From CAVRRZ01 sp963723745 (GTDB lineage Bacteria; Actinomycetota; Actinomycetes; Mycobacteriales; Geodermatophilaceae), in NCBI GenBank assembly GCA_963723745.1, contig CAVRRZ010000005.1:1116001-1180000 (forward strand): a stretch of 64,000 nucleotides of DNA, given 5' to 3'. Below are positions 27,170 to 35,879 of this stretch, in pieces. Position 1 is the first letter of the stretch, and every line of letters begins with the position of its first letter. A program made the translations under genes and the position numbers. The notes beneath the pieces are model-generated. The model ran no database searches and had not been told where the DNA came from. It saw nothing but the letters and a program-made list of their open reading frames with translations.

Positions 27170-28834
27170 ATGTCACTGGCCGGACAGACCCCTGCCCTGC
27201 TGCTGGGGCCGCTCCTCCGGCACGTCGACCCCGTCTCGGCCACCGTCTGGGTCGAGACCGACCGGCCCTGCCGCGTCGAGGTGCTCGGCCGCTCGGCGCG
27301 CACCTTCTGCGTCGGCGGCCACCACTACGCCCTCGTCGTCATCGAGGGCCTCGAGCCGGGCAGTTCCACGCCCTACGACGTCCGCCTCGACGGGCACCTG
27401 GTCTGGCCCGACCAGCACGGCCTCTTCCCGCCGAGCCGGATCCGCACCCCCGGCCACCCCGGCGAGTTCCGGCTGGCGTTCGGCTCCTGCCGGTACGCCA
27501 CCCCCAGCGCGGTCGACACCCGCGACGGCATCCCGCCCGACGCCCTCGACACCTACGCCGCCCGCGTCGCCCGGCTGCCCGAGGACCAGTGGCCCGACGC
27601 GCTGGTGCTGCTCGGCGACCAGGTCTACGCCGACGAGCTCACGCCCGGCACCATCGAGTGGCTGAAGCTGCGTCGCGACACCGACTGGGCCCCGGGTGAG
27701 CAGGCGGCGAACTTCGAGGAGTACACCCGGCTCTACGCCGAGTCGTGGAGCGATCCGCAGGTGCGCTGGCTGCTGTCGACGATCCCGTCGTCCATGATCT
27801 TCGACGACCACGAGATGATCGACGACTGGAACACCTCGCAGACCTGGCGCGCGAAGGTGACCGCCGAGCCGTGGTGGCGCGAGCGCATCCTCGGCGGCCT
27901 GGCCAGCTACTGGGTCTACCAGCACCTGGGCAACCTCAGCCTCGACGAGCTGGCGAACAACAAGACGTGGCAGGCGATCCAGGGCCTTCCGGACGGCGAC
28001 GACGACGCCGAGCCCCTGCTGCGCGAGATGGCCGAGGCCGCCGACGAGCAGCCGATGACGGTGCGATGGAGCTTCGTCCGGCACTGGGGCTCGACCCGCC
28101 TGATCATGATCGACACCCGCGCCGGCCGGGTCCTCGACGAGCAGAACCGCCGCATGGTGGACGACGAGGAGTTCGAGTGGATCGAGGCGGCCATGCGCAA
28201 CGCGGTCGCCGACGGCGTGGACCACCTCGTGCTCGGCACGTCGCTGCCGTGGCTGCTGCCGCATGCCATCCACCAGATCGAGCGCTGGGACGAGACGCTC
28301 GCCGCCCGCCACGCCGGCCGGCCGCTGGGCCGGCTGTTCGAGAGCCTGCGGCAGGCCGCCGACCTCGAGCACTGGGCGGCGTTCGGCGACTCGTTCTCGC
28401 GGCTGGGCCGGGCGCTGGTGTCCGTCGCCCGCGGCGAGCACGGGCCGGCGCCGGCGACCGCGCTGGTGCTCTCCGGCGACGTCCACCATGCCTACGCCGC
28501 CGAACTGGTGACGCCCGGCGACCTGACCAGCCGGGTGCACCAGCTCACCGTGTCCCCGCTGCACAACCAGGCGCCGCACCCGATCCGGGTCGGCTTCCGC
28601 ATCGGCTGGAGCCGCTGGGCGCGCAGGCTCACCTCGGTGCTGGCCCGGGCCGCGCGGGTGCCGCACTCCGGGCTGGAGTGGGAGAAGGTGGCCGGCCCGT
28701 TCTTCGGCAACGAGATCGGCGAACTGGCGCTGGAGGGCCGCAGGGCCCGGTTCCGGCTCTTCGCCACCCGGCGGGACGAGAACGGGCAGGACGCGCTCCG
28801 CGAGGTGGCCGACCTGGAGTTGAACTCGGCCTGA
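27170..28834 (+). CDS. PhoD-like metallophosphatase
   Basis: A 554-residue protein of the alkaline phosphatase D/PhoD-like family. After an N-terminal beta domain (VDPVSATVWVETDRPC) comes the metallophosphatase core: LAFGSCR, VLLGDQVYADE, MIFDDHEMIDDWN and the later LSGDVHHAYAAEL. No signal peptide or Tat motif is visible, so unlike secreted PhoD it is probably cytoplasmic. The exact substrate is uncertain (phosphodiesters or phospholipid-like compounds). An EEP-family gene follows 13 bases later and likely shares its transcript. Confidence 0.88.
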   Translation: MSLAGQTPALLLGPLLRHVDPVSATVWVETDRPCRVEVLGRSARTFCVGGHHYALVVIEGLEPGSSTPYDVRLDGHLVWPDQHGLFPPSRIRTPGHPGEFRLAFGSCRYATPSAVDTRDGIPPDALDTYAARVARLPEDQWPDALVLLGDQVYADELTPGTIEWLKLRRDTDWAPGEQAANFEEYTRLYAESWSDPQVRWLLSTIPSSMIFDDHEMIDDWNTSQTWRAKVTAEPWWRERILGGLASYWVYQHLGNLSLDELANNKTWQAIQGLPDGDDDAEPLLREMAEAADEQPMTVRWSFVRHWGSTRLIMIDTRAGRVLDEQNRRMVDDEEFEWIEAAMRNAVADGVDHLVLGTSLPWLLPHAIHQIERWDETLAARHAGRPLGRLFESLRQAADLEHWAAFGDSFSRLGRALVSVARGEHGPAPATALVLSGDVHHAYAAELVTPGDLTSRVHQLTVSPLHNQAPHPIRVGFRIGWSRWARRLTSVLARAARVPHSGLEWEKVAGPFFGNEIGELALEGRRARFRLFATRRDENGQDALREVADLELNSA

Positions 28835-28847
28835 CAGGCTGACCGGC

Positions 28848-29660
28848 GTGACCGATGCAGCCGGGTTCAAGCCGGCACCCGGGCCCGACCAGCCGCCGAT
28901 CCCGGTGCGGCTGGTGAGCTTCAACGTCCACCACGGCGTGGGCCGCGACGGCCGGCACGACCTGCCCCGCCTGGCCACGCTGCTGGCCTCGATCGACGCC
29001 GACATCCTGTGCCTGCAGGAGGTCGACCGGCACTACGGCGAGCGCAGCGAGGACGTCGACCAGGCGCTGCTGCTCTCCCGTGCCCTGGACATGCAGCTGG
29101 CGTGGGGCCCGGCGATCGACGAGCCGCGGCCGGGCGGTGCGCGCAGGCAGTACGGCAACGCGCTGCTGTCGCGGCTGCCGATCCTGATCAGCGACGTCCA
29201 CCCCCTACCCGGGGGCGGCGAGCCCCGGTGCGCGCTGCGCACGATGGTCGAGCTGGACGGCGGCGCGCTGTGGGTGACCAGCACGCACCTGAGCACCGGC
29301 GACCCGGCCCGCCGCGCCGCCCAGGCGGCGGCCGTGGCTGCCCTGCACACCGAGCCGATGGAGACCGGCGTCGTCGTCGGCGACTTCAACACCGGCCCCG
29401 ACGCCCCGGAACTCGGCGTCCTCCGCGAGCAGTTCACCGACGCCTGGAACCTCGCCCGCGCCCGCGACGACCGGGCGGGATGGCGGTTCTGGCAGGCCGA
29501 CGAGGGCCACACCTTTCCCTCGCGTGGACCGCGCATACGCTACGACCAGGTATGGGTGTCGGCGGGCGTGGGTGTGGCCGCCGCGCACGTCGTCGACGAC
29601 GAGGGCGCCTCGGACCACCTGCCGCTCGTCGTCGACCTCGAGGTCCGCTCCGGCGTCTGA
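28848..29660 (+). CDS. Endonuclease/exonuclease/phosphatase-family protein
   Basis: A 270-residue EEP-fold phosphoesterase. The motifs are clear: RLVSFNVHHGVG with Asn, CLQEVDR with the metal-binding Glu, VTSTHLSTG, VVGDFNTGPDAPEL with the Asp-x-Asn pair, and the terminal GASDHLPLVVDLEV with catalytic Asp-His. No signal peptide. Members act on DNA, lipids or inositol phosphates, and the specific substrate cannot be told. It starts with GTG, 13 bases after the PhoD-like gene. Confidence 0.9.
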   Translation: MTDAAGFKPAPGPDQPPIPVRLVSFNVHHGVGRDGRHDLPRLATLLASIDADILCLQEVDRHYGERSEDVDQALLLSRALDMQLAWGPAIDEPRPGGARRQYGNALLSRLPILISDVHPLPGGGEPRCALRTMVELDGGALWVTSTHLSTGDPARRAAQAAAVAALHTEPMETGVVVGDFNTGPDAPELGVLREQFTDAWNLARARDDRAGWRFWQADEGHTFPSRGPRIRYDQVWVSAGVGVAAAHVVDDEGASDHLPLVVDLEVRSGV

Positions 29661-29674
29661 AGCCCCCCGCCGTC

Positions 29675-29752
29675 CGGCACTTTTGGCCATAAAGGCCGGC
29701 GGCGGCCTCCTCGCGGACGGGCGCGGCCCGGCCTTTATGGCAATAAGTGCCG
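29675..29752. repeat. Long palindrome C between convergent genes
   Basis: Arms of 25 bases (29675-29699 and 29728-29752) match with two mismatches. They contain GCCATAAAGGCCGG and its complement around a 28-base GC-rich loop. It lies 14 bases after the EEP gene stop and 12 bases before the smc stop, an ideal place for a bidirectional terminator. Its length and inexact arms resemble the other dispersed palindromes of the window. Confidence 0.8.
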
Positions 29753-29764
29753 CTGGGGCTGGGG

Positions 29765-32700
29765 TCAGGAGGCCTCGAGCTCGCGCAGCCGCTGGCTGAT
29801 CACGCCGGTGATGCCGTCGCCGCGCATGCTCACGCCGTAGAGGGCATCGGCGATCTCCATGGTCCGCTTCTGGTGGGTGATCACGATCAGCTGCGAGGTC
29901 GACCGCAGCTGCTCGATCAGCCGCAGCAGCCGGCCGAGGTTCACGTCGTCCAGGGCGGCCTCGACCTCGTCGAGCACGTAGAACGGCGAGGGGCGCGCGC
30001 GGAAGATCGCGACCAGCAGCGCCACGGCGGTCAACGACCGCTCGCCGCCGGACAGCAGCGACAGCCGCTTGACCTTCTTGCCCGGCGGGCGGGCCTCGAC
30101 CTCGATGCCGGTGGTCAGCATCGAGTCGGGCTCGGTGAGCACCAGCCGCCCCTGCCCGCCGGGGAACAGGGTGCTGAACACCGTCTCGAACTCCCGCGCG
30201 ACGTCGGCGAACGCGGAGGCGAACACGTCGTGGATGCGCTCGTCGACCTCGCGGACGACGGTGAGCAGGTCGCGCCGGGTCGCCTTGAGGTCCTCGAGCT
30301 GGGTGGCCAGGAACGTCTGCCGCTCCTGCAGCGCCTCGAACTCCTCCAGCGCCAGCGGGTTGACCTTGCCCAGTGCGGCCAGGTCGCGCTCGGCGCGCGC
30401 GGCGCGGCGCTCCTGGACGGCGCGGTCGTAGGGCACCGGCTCCGGCGCCTCGGTGCCCGCCGCCTCGGCCTCGGCGACCTGCTGCGGCCCCGGGGGCACC
30501 GGTGCGGCGGGCCCGTACTCGGCCAGCAGCGTCTCGAGGTCGACGCCGTACTCCTCGGCGGCGCGCTGCTCGAGGGTCTCGATGCGGTACCGCTGCTCGG
30601 TGCGCGCCACCTCGTCGCGGTGCACCTCGTCGGTGAGCCGGTCGAGGTCGGCGGTCGCGGCGCGCACCTGGGCGCGCACCTCGAGCAGCTCGGCCTCCTC
30701 CGCGGTCCGCGACGCGGCCAGCGCGTCCCGCTCGGCGCCGGCCCGGGCCAGCGACACCGCGAGGGCGGTCAGCGCGGTGTCGGCGTCCGTGCGCACCCGC
30801 GCGGCGACGGCCGCGCCGCGCTCGCGGGCGACCCGCGCCGCGGCGGCGCGCTCGCGGTTGGCCCGTTCCTGCCGCGCCTGGCGGCGCAGCGACTCCGCGC
30901 GCCCGTGCAGCGCCCGGGCCCGCTCCTCGGCCGTGCGGACGGCGAGGCGTGCCTCCGTCTCGGCCTGCCGGGCCGCGTTGACCTCGGCGCGCAGCCGGTC
31001 GCGCTGCTCGGTCGAGGGCTCCTCCTCGACCGGGGCGGCCTGCGCCTCGGCGAGCCGGGCCTCGAGTGCGTCGAGGGCGACGACGTTCTCCTCCAGCGCC
31101 CGCTCGGCGCGGACGCGGGCCGCCTCGTGCCGCTCGGCCTCGGCCGTCGCGGACCGCGCCGCGGCACCCAGTTCGGCCAGCCCCGCCGCGGCCGCCGAGC
31201 GGGTGCGGTCGGCGGCCTGCCGGGCGGCCAGCGCCTCCTCGACGTCGGCCGAGCGTGCGCGGGCGGTTTCGCGGGCCGCGCTCAGCCGGTCGGCCAGGTC
31301 CGCCGCACGCGCGGCGGCGGCGGTCAGTTCGGCCTCGGCCTCGTCGACGTGGGCGCGCACCTCCAGGTGCGAGGTCTGCTCGCGCTGGCCCCCCACGGTC
31401 CAGTCGGCGCCGACCAGGTCGCCGGTGGCGGTGACGGCGCGCACGCGCGGGTGGGTCTCCACCAGCCGCACCGCGGCGGCGAGGTCGGGAACCAGCGCCA
31501 CCCGGTCCAGGGCGCGGGTCAGCGCCGGCTGCAGCGACTCGGGTGACGCGACGGCGTCCAGCGCCCAGCGGAGGCCCTCGGGCAGCGCCGGCCAGCCGTC
31601 GCGCGGCACCGGCGGCAGGCCGGCGGTGACGACCAGGCCCACCCGGCCGCCGTCGACGTCCTTCAGGTGCGTGAGGACGGCGGCGGCCTCGGCGACGCCG
31701 GACACCACCAGTCCGTCGGCCATCCCGCCCAGCGCGGCCGCCACGGCGACCTCGTCGCCGGCGCGGACCGACAGCTGCTCCCCCGCGCGGCCGAGGACGC
31801 CGGCCAGGTCGGCGTCGAGCACGGCGGCCGCGCCGTCGGCCGGGGCGAGCCCCAGCGCGAGGGCGTCGCGCCGGGCCTGCCAGGACGCGCGGTCGCTCTC
31901 GGCGGCCCGCTCGGCCGCGGCGAGCTCGGTCACCGCGGCGGCGGCCGCTGCGTGCGCGGCCACCGCGTCCTCGTGGGCGGCGACGAGCGCGAGGTCGGCG
32001 TCCTCCTGCTCGGCGGTGCTGTCCCGCCGCTCGGCGAGCCGCTCGGCGGCGACCTCGGCGCGGTCGGCGGCCTCGCCGGCCGCCAGCGCGAGCCGCGCGA
32101 TCTCGGCCTGCGCGGAGGACACCCGCGACCGGGCGGCCTCGACCTGGCCGGAGAGCTTCGCCAGCCCCTCGCGGCGGTCGGCGAGCGCCCGGGCCGCTGC
32201 CACCCAGGCGCGCTCGGCGTCGGCCAGTGCGCTCTCGAGCGAGCCGCGATCGGCCACCACGCCGGCCAGGCGGGTGCGCTCGGCCTCCAGCCCGGCGGCG
32301 AGCTCGGCCTCGGTCGCGGCGACCCGGTCGGCCTCGGCGTCGAGCTGGTCGGGGTCGCGCCCGGGTGCCGCCGCGGCGGGCGCGGCGGAGAGGTGGCGGT
32401 GCCGCTCGGCGGCCAGCTGCGCGACGCTCCGGAAGCGCTCGGTCAGCGACGAGAGCCGGTACCAGGTGTCGGACGCCGTCTGCAGCAGCGGAGCGGTCTC
32501 GGCCATCCGCGACTCGAGCTCCGCCTCGCGCCGGGAGGCGACGCCGAGCGTGGCCTCGACCGCCGCGCGGCGCTCGCGCGCGGCGGTCTCGTCGGCGACG
32601 TCACGGTCGAGCGCGTCGCGCAGCTGCACCAGGTCGTCGGCCAGCAGCCGCAGCCGCGCGTCGCGGAGGTCGGCCTGCACGCCTGCCGCCCGGCGGGCCA

Positions 32701-33331
32701 CCTCGGCCTGGCGGCCCAGCGGCTTGAGCTGGCGACGCAGCTCGGCCGTGAGATCGGCCAGCCGGTCGAGGTTGGCCTGCATGCCGTCGAGCTTGCGGAG
32801 CGCCTTCTCCTTGCGCTTGCGGTGCTTGAGGACGCCGGCGGCCTCCTCGATGAACGCCCGCCGGTCCTCGGGGCGACCCGACAGGACGGCGTCGAGCTGG
32901 CCCTGGCCGACGATGACGTGCATCTCGCGGCCGATGCCGGAGTCGCTGAGCAGCTCCTGGACGTCGAGCAGCCGCACCTTGTCACCGTTGATCTCGTACT
33001 CGCTCTCGCCGGAGCGGTACATGCGGCGGGTGATCGACACCTCGGTGTAGGCGATGGGCAGCGCACCGTCGGTGTTGTCGATGGTCAGCGTGACCTCGGC
33101 GCGGCCCAGCGCCGGGCGGCCGGCGGTGCCGGCGAAGATGACGTCCTCCATCTTGCCGCCGCGCAGGCTCTTTGCGCCCTGCTCGCCCAGCACCCAGGCG
33201 ATGGCGTCGACGACGTTGGACTTCCCGGAGCCGTTGGGGCCGACCACCGCGGTGATCCCCGGCTCCAGCCGGAGGGTGGTGGCGGACGCGAAGGACTTGA
33301 AGCCCTTGAGCGTCAGGCTCGACAGGTGCAC
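29765..33331 (-). CDS. smc: Chromosome segregation protein SMC
   Basis: A 1188-residue SMC ATPase that compacts and aligns chromosomes, usually with ScpA and ScpB. Walker A is GPNGSGKSN near the N-terminus, followed by two long coiled-coil arms with a hinge around residues 500-660 (AVAAALGGMADGLVV, GLVVTAGLPPVP). The C-terminal head has the signature LLSGGERSLTAVALL and Walker B FYVLDEVEAALDD. The coiled coil is rich in Ala, Glu and Arg. The GTG at 33331 gives HLSSLTLKGFKSFA, the standard start. The acyP-mutM-rnc group follows upstream on the same strand as in mycobacteria. Confidence 0.97.
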   Translation of the reverse strand: MHLSSLTLKGFKSFASATTLRLEPGITAVVGPNGSGKSNVVDAIAWVLGEQGAKSLRGGKMEDVIFAGTAGRPALGRAEVTLTIDNTDGALPIAYTEVSITRRMYRSGESEYEINGDKVRLLDVQELLSDSGIGREMHVIVGQGQLDAVLSGRPEDRRAFIEEAAGVLKHRKRKEKALRKLDGMQANLDRLADLTAELRRQLKPLGRQAEVARRAAGVQADLRDARLRLLADDLVQLRDALDRDVADETAARERRAAVEATLGVASRREAELESRMAETAPLLQTASDTWYRLSSLTERFRSVAQLAAERHRHLSAAPAAAAPGRDPDQLDAEADRVAATEAELAAGLEAERTRLAGVVADRGSLESALADAERAWVAAARALADRREGLAKLSGQVEAARSRVSSAQAEIARLALAAGEAADRAEVAAERLAERRDSTAEQEDADLALVAAHEDAVAAHAAAAAAVTELAAAERAAESDRASWQARRDALALGLAPADGAAAVLDADLAGVLGRAGEQLSVRAGDEVAVAAALGGMADGLVVSGVAEAAAVLTHLKDVDGGRVGLVVTAGLPPVPRDGWPALPEGLRWALDAVASPESLQPALTRALDRVALVPDLAAAVRLVETHPRVRAVTATGDLVGADWTVGGQREQTSHLEVRAHVDEAEAELTAAAARAADLADRLSAARETARARSADVEEALAARQAADRTRSAAAAGLAELGAAARSATAEAERHEAARVRAERALEENVVALDALEARLAEAQAAPVEEEPSTEQRDRLRAEVNAARQAETEARLAVRTAEERARALHGRAESLRRQARQERANRERAAAARVARERGAAVAARVRTDADTALTALAVSLARAGAERDALAASRTAEEAELLEVRAQVRAATADLDRLTDEVHRDEVARTEQRYRIETLEQRAAEEYGVDLETLLAEYGPAAPVPPGPQQVAEAEAAGTEAPEPVPYDRAVQERRAARAERDLAALGKVNPLALEEFEALQERQTFLATQLEDLKATRRDLLTVVREVDERIHDVFASAFADVAREFETVFSTLFPGGQGRLVLTEPDSMLTTGIEVEARPPGKKVKRLSLLSGGERSLTAVALLVAIFRARPSPFYVLDEVEAALDDVNLGRLLRLIEQLRSTSQLIVITHQKRTMEIADALYGVSMRGDGITGVISQRLRELEAS

Positions 33332-33430
33332 AGAACGGGCACGGTAGCGGACGGAGCGGTCCGTACCCCGCAATTCCGGGGTTTCTGGGCAGCGTGGTGC
33401 AGAAGTTTCAGCACCTGACCGCCGGCCCGA

Positions 33431-33622
33431 TCAGGCGAGCGCGGGCTCGGCCTTCTCGGCGGTGAGGTTCAGCAGTTCATGGGCGATGGCGGCGTCACGC
33501 TCGGCGCGCAACTGCTCGAGCTCGCGCTCGAGACGGCGCACCCGGTCCCGCAGCGCGGCATTCTCCTCGGCTACTCGGAGCTCCGCGAGGGGGACGAGGT
33601 GACCGAACAGGGCCTTGGCCAT
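33431..33622 (-). CDS. Small conserved coiled-coil protein
   Basis: A 63-residue protein from the ATG at 33622. The start MAKALFGHLVP followed by one long helix with heptads (ENAALRDRVRRLERELEQLR) resembles small actinobacterial conserved proteins that begin MAKALxGH. No enzyme motif and no membrane segment. It lies between acyP and smc. Function unknown; self-association through the helix is likely. Confidence 0.75.
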   Translation of the reverse strand: MAKALFGHLVPLAELRVAEENAALRDRVRRLERELEQLRAERDAAIAHELLNLTAEKAEPALA

Positions 33623-33773
33623 GACAGGAGAGGCCTTTCCGACAGACGAGAGGTGAGCTCTGCGCCCCGGTGGACGGTCGGCGCGAGCTGTGATAACCCC
33701 AGGGTGACAGGCATTTCCGCGCTGGTCAACGCGAGCCCCGGAGCGGCCCCGCCCCCGAGTGGTGTCGCGTTGG

Positions 33774-34049
33774 TCACATCGTGGTGAAGCCGCGCAACCC
33801 CTGCACCGGTTCGTCCCGCACGTCGACCGCTTCGACCCGGCCGGGCGCGCGCGGACCGTCGAGCGCGGCCACCAGCCGACGGACGGCGTCCGGGGGCCCC
33901 TCGGCCACCACCTCGACCCGGCCGTCGGGCAGGTTGGTGGCCGATCCGCTGAGCCCGGCGGCATCGGCCTGCTGCCGCACGAACCACCGGTAGCCGACGC
34001 CCTGTACCGAGCCGGAGACCAGGGCGACGACGCGCACGCGCCCGGTCAT
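33774..34049 (-). CDS. acyP: Acylphosphatase
   Basis: A 91-residue acylphosphatase that hydrolyses carboxyl-phosphate bonds. The phosphate-binding loop with the catalytic Arg is SVQGVGYRWFVRQQA (Arg21), and the catalytic Asn39 is in GSATNLPDGRVEV. The length is standard. The ATG at 34049 overlaps the mutM stop, so both are co-translated; mutM-acyP adjacency is conserved near smc. Confidence 0.94.
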   Translation of the reverse strand: MTGRVRVVALVSGSVQGVGYRWFVRQQADAAGLSGSATNLPDGRVEVVAEGPPDAVRRLVAALDGPRAPGRVEAVDVRDEPVQGLRGFTTM

Positions 34050-34924
34050 GACCGGCGGGCGCGCGGCCGAGGCTGGCAGGTGGGGCAGCTGTAGCTCGAC
34101 CGGTTCATGAACGGCTCGCGCCGGATGGCGCCGCCGCAGCGTGGACAGGGCCGGTCGGCCTGCCCGTACACGGCGAGGAACCGGGAGAAGTAGCCGCTCT
34201 GCCCGTTGACGTCGACGTAGAGCGAGTCGAACGACGTGCCGCCCTGCTCCAGGGCCTCCCCCAGCACGTCGCGGACACCCTCCAGCAGGTCGTTCACCTG
34301 CGCGCGGGTCAGCCGGTCGGTCGGCCGGGTGCCGTGCAGGCGGGCCCGCCACAGCGCCTCGTCGGCGTAGATGTTGCCGACCCCGCCGATCAGCGTCTGG
34401 TCCAGCAGTGCCCGCTTGACCTCGGTGTGCCGGCGACGCAGGGCCGCGGTGAACGCGTCGGCATCGAACGAGCCGTCGAGCGGGTCGATGGCGATGTGCG
34501 CCAGACGCTGCGGCAGCCCGCCGTCGGTACTCGTCTCCTCAACGGCGAGACCGCCGAACGTGCGCTGGTCGACGAACCGGAGCTCGCGGCCGCCGTCGGT
34601 GAAGGTGAACCGTGCCCGCAGGTGCGTCTCCAGCGGCTGGGACGGCTTCTCCACCAGCAGCTGGCCGCTCATGCCCAGATGCGCGACGAGCGCGCGGCCC
34701 GACGGCGTGCCGTCGGTCTCGGCCAGCGGCAGCCACAGGTACTTGCCGCGGCGGCAGGCGTCGGTGAGCGTGCGGCCGGTCAGCGACCCGACGAAGTGCT
34801 CGACGCCCTCGAGGTGCCGGCGCACCGCGCGCGGGTGGTGCACCTCGACCGTCGCGATCGTGCGGCCGGCGACCCAGCGCTCGAGTCCGCGCCGGACGAC
34901 CTCGACCTCGGGCAGTTCGGGCAT
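34046..34924 (-). CDS. mutM: Formamidopyrimidine-DNA glycosylase
   Basis: MutM removes 8-oxoguanine and FaPy from DNA and cuts the backbone. The catalytic N-terminus PELPEVEVVRRGLE (Pro after Met, Glu3) is intact, as are the Lys of the GRRGKYLW region (here CRRGKYLWL), the helix-two-turn-helix QTLIGGVGNIYADEALW and a C-terminal zinc finger with two CxxC pairs (CPRCGG and CPTCQ). The 292-residue length is normal. It ends in an overlap with acyP and follows rnc by 12 bases. Confidence 0.96.
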   Translation of the reverse strand: MPELPEVEVVRRGLERWVAGRTIATVEVHHPRAVRRHLEGVEHFVGSLTGRTLTDACRRGKYLWLPLAETDGTPSGRALVAHLGMSGQLLVEKPSQPLETHLRARFTFTDGGRELRFVDQRTFGGLAVEETSTDGGLPQRLAHIAIDPLDGSFDADAFTAALRRRHTEVKRALLDQTLIGGVGNIYADEALWRARLHGTRPTDRLTRAQVNDLLEGVRDVLGEALEQGGTSFDSLYVDVNGQSGYFSRFLAVYGQADRPCPRCGGAIRREPFMNRSSYSCPTCQPRPRARRS

Positions 34925-34936
34925 GGCGTCAGTGCC

Positions 34937-35701
34937 TCACTCCGCGCCGTTGGACAGCGCTCGCCAGGCCGCCTCGGCGGCCTCCTGCTCGGCGGCCTTC
35001 TTGGTGCGGCCGGTGCCGGTGCCGTAGACGGTGCCCGACAGGACGACGGCCGCCGTGAACGTCTTGGCGTGGTCGGGACCCTCGTCGTCGGTCTGGTAGC
35101 TCGGGGCGCCGAGACCGCGGGCGGCGCCGAGCTCCTGCAGGCTGGTCTTCCAGTCCAGGCCCGCGCCGCGGGTGGCCGCCTCGACCAGGAGCGGGTCGAA
35201 CAGCCGGTGCACGATCTCGGCGGCGGCGTCGAGCCCCCGCCCGAGGTGCACGGCGCCGATCAGCGCCTCGAGCGCATCGGCCAGGATCGAGTCCTTCTCG
35301 CGGCCACCAGTGGCCTCCTCGCCCCGGCCGAGCAGCAGGTGCGGCCCGATGCCGCCGTCCCCCAGCCGTCTCGCCACGCCCGCCAGCGACGTCATGTTGA
35401 CCACCGAGGCACGCAGCTTGGCCAGCTGCCCTTCGGGAAGGGCCGGCTGGCTGCGGTAGAGCTCGTCGGTGACCACCAGCCCGAGCACCGAGTCACCCAG
35501 GAACTCCAGGCGCTCGTTGGTCGGGGCGTTGCCGTTCTCGTAGGCCCAGGAGCGGTGGGTCAGCGCGAGGCCGAGCAGTTCACCGGGCAGGTCGACGCCG
35601 AGGGCGTCGCGCAGCCAGTCGGCAGCACGACGGCCGTGCTCCGGACCCGCCGGCGACGAATCGTGGTCGGGCGGGGCCGGAGCCGGAGGAACGCTGATCA
35701 G
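34937..35701 (-). CDS. rnc: Ribonuclease III, apparently with a CTG start
   Basis: RNase III processes rRNA precursors and structured mRNA. The signature NERLEFLGDSVLG, the second metal site region DALEALIGAVHLG and the C-terminal double-stranded-RNA domain (DWKTSLQELG, then GTGTGRTKKAAEQEAAEAA) are all present. The frame contains no ATG, GTG or TTG between the rpmF gene and the first conserved residues (LGLALTHRSW). The best candidate is the CTG at 35701-35699, whose last two bases begin the rpmF stop (CTGA), mirroring the ATGA/GTGA overlaps of this operon. From there the protein has 254 residues. A base error in the sequence is the alternative explanation. Confidence 0.9.
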   Translation of the reverse strand: MISVPPAPAPPDHDSSPAGPEHGRRAADWLRDALGVDLPGELLGLALTHRSWAYENGNAPTNERLEFLGDSVLGLVVTDELYRSQPALPEGQLAKLRASVVNMTSLAGVARRLGDGGIGPHLLLGRGEEATGGREKDSILADALEALIGAVHLGRGLDAAAEIVHRLFDPLLVEAATRGAGLDWKTSLQELGAARGLGAPSYQTDDEGPDHAKTFTAAVVLSGTVYGTGTGRTKKAAEQEAAEAAWRALSNGAE

Positions 35702-35877
35702 ACCGAGAGGACCTGGCGGCCGTCGTACTGGCCGCAGTTCGGGCAGGCGTGGTGCGGCGGCTTGAGCTCGCCGCAGGCGCGGTTCGGGCAGGGCGACAGC
35801 GTGGGAGCGCTGGCCTTCCACTGCGACCGGCGGGAGCGGGTGTTGGAGCGGGACATCTTCCGCTTCGGAACGGCCAC
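35698..35877 (-). CDS. rpmF: Ribosomal protein bL32
   Basis: A 59-residue large-subunit protein starting with AVPKRKMSRSNTRSRRSQW. Four cysteines in two pairs (CPNRACG and CPNCG) show the zinc-containing form, in contrast to Cys-free paralogues made under zinc starvation. The GTG at 35877 has AAGGAG eight bases upstream. It follows DUF177 by two bases; yceD-rpmF is a near-universal pair. The stop overlaps the putative CTG start of rnc. Confidence 0.96.
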   Translation of the reverse strand: MAVPKRKMSRSNTRSRRSQWKASAPTLSPCPNRACGELKPPHHACPNCGQYDGRQVLSV

Positions 35878-35879
35878 GG

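Noticed and set aside
33367..33383. CCCC...GGGG hairpin between smc and the small coiled-coil gene as a terminator
   Set aside because: A four-base stem is too weak to call with confidence.
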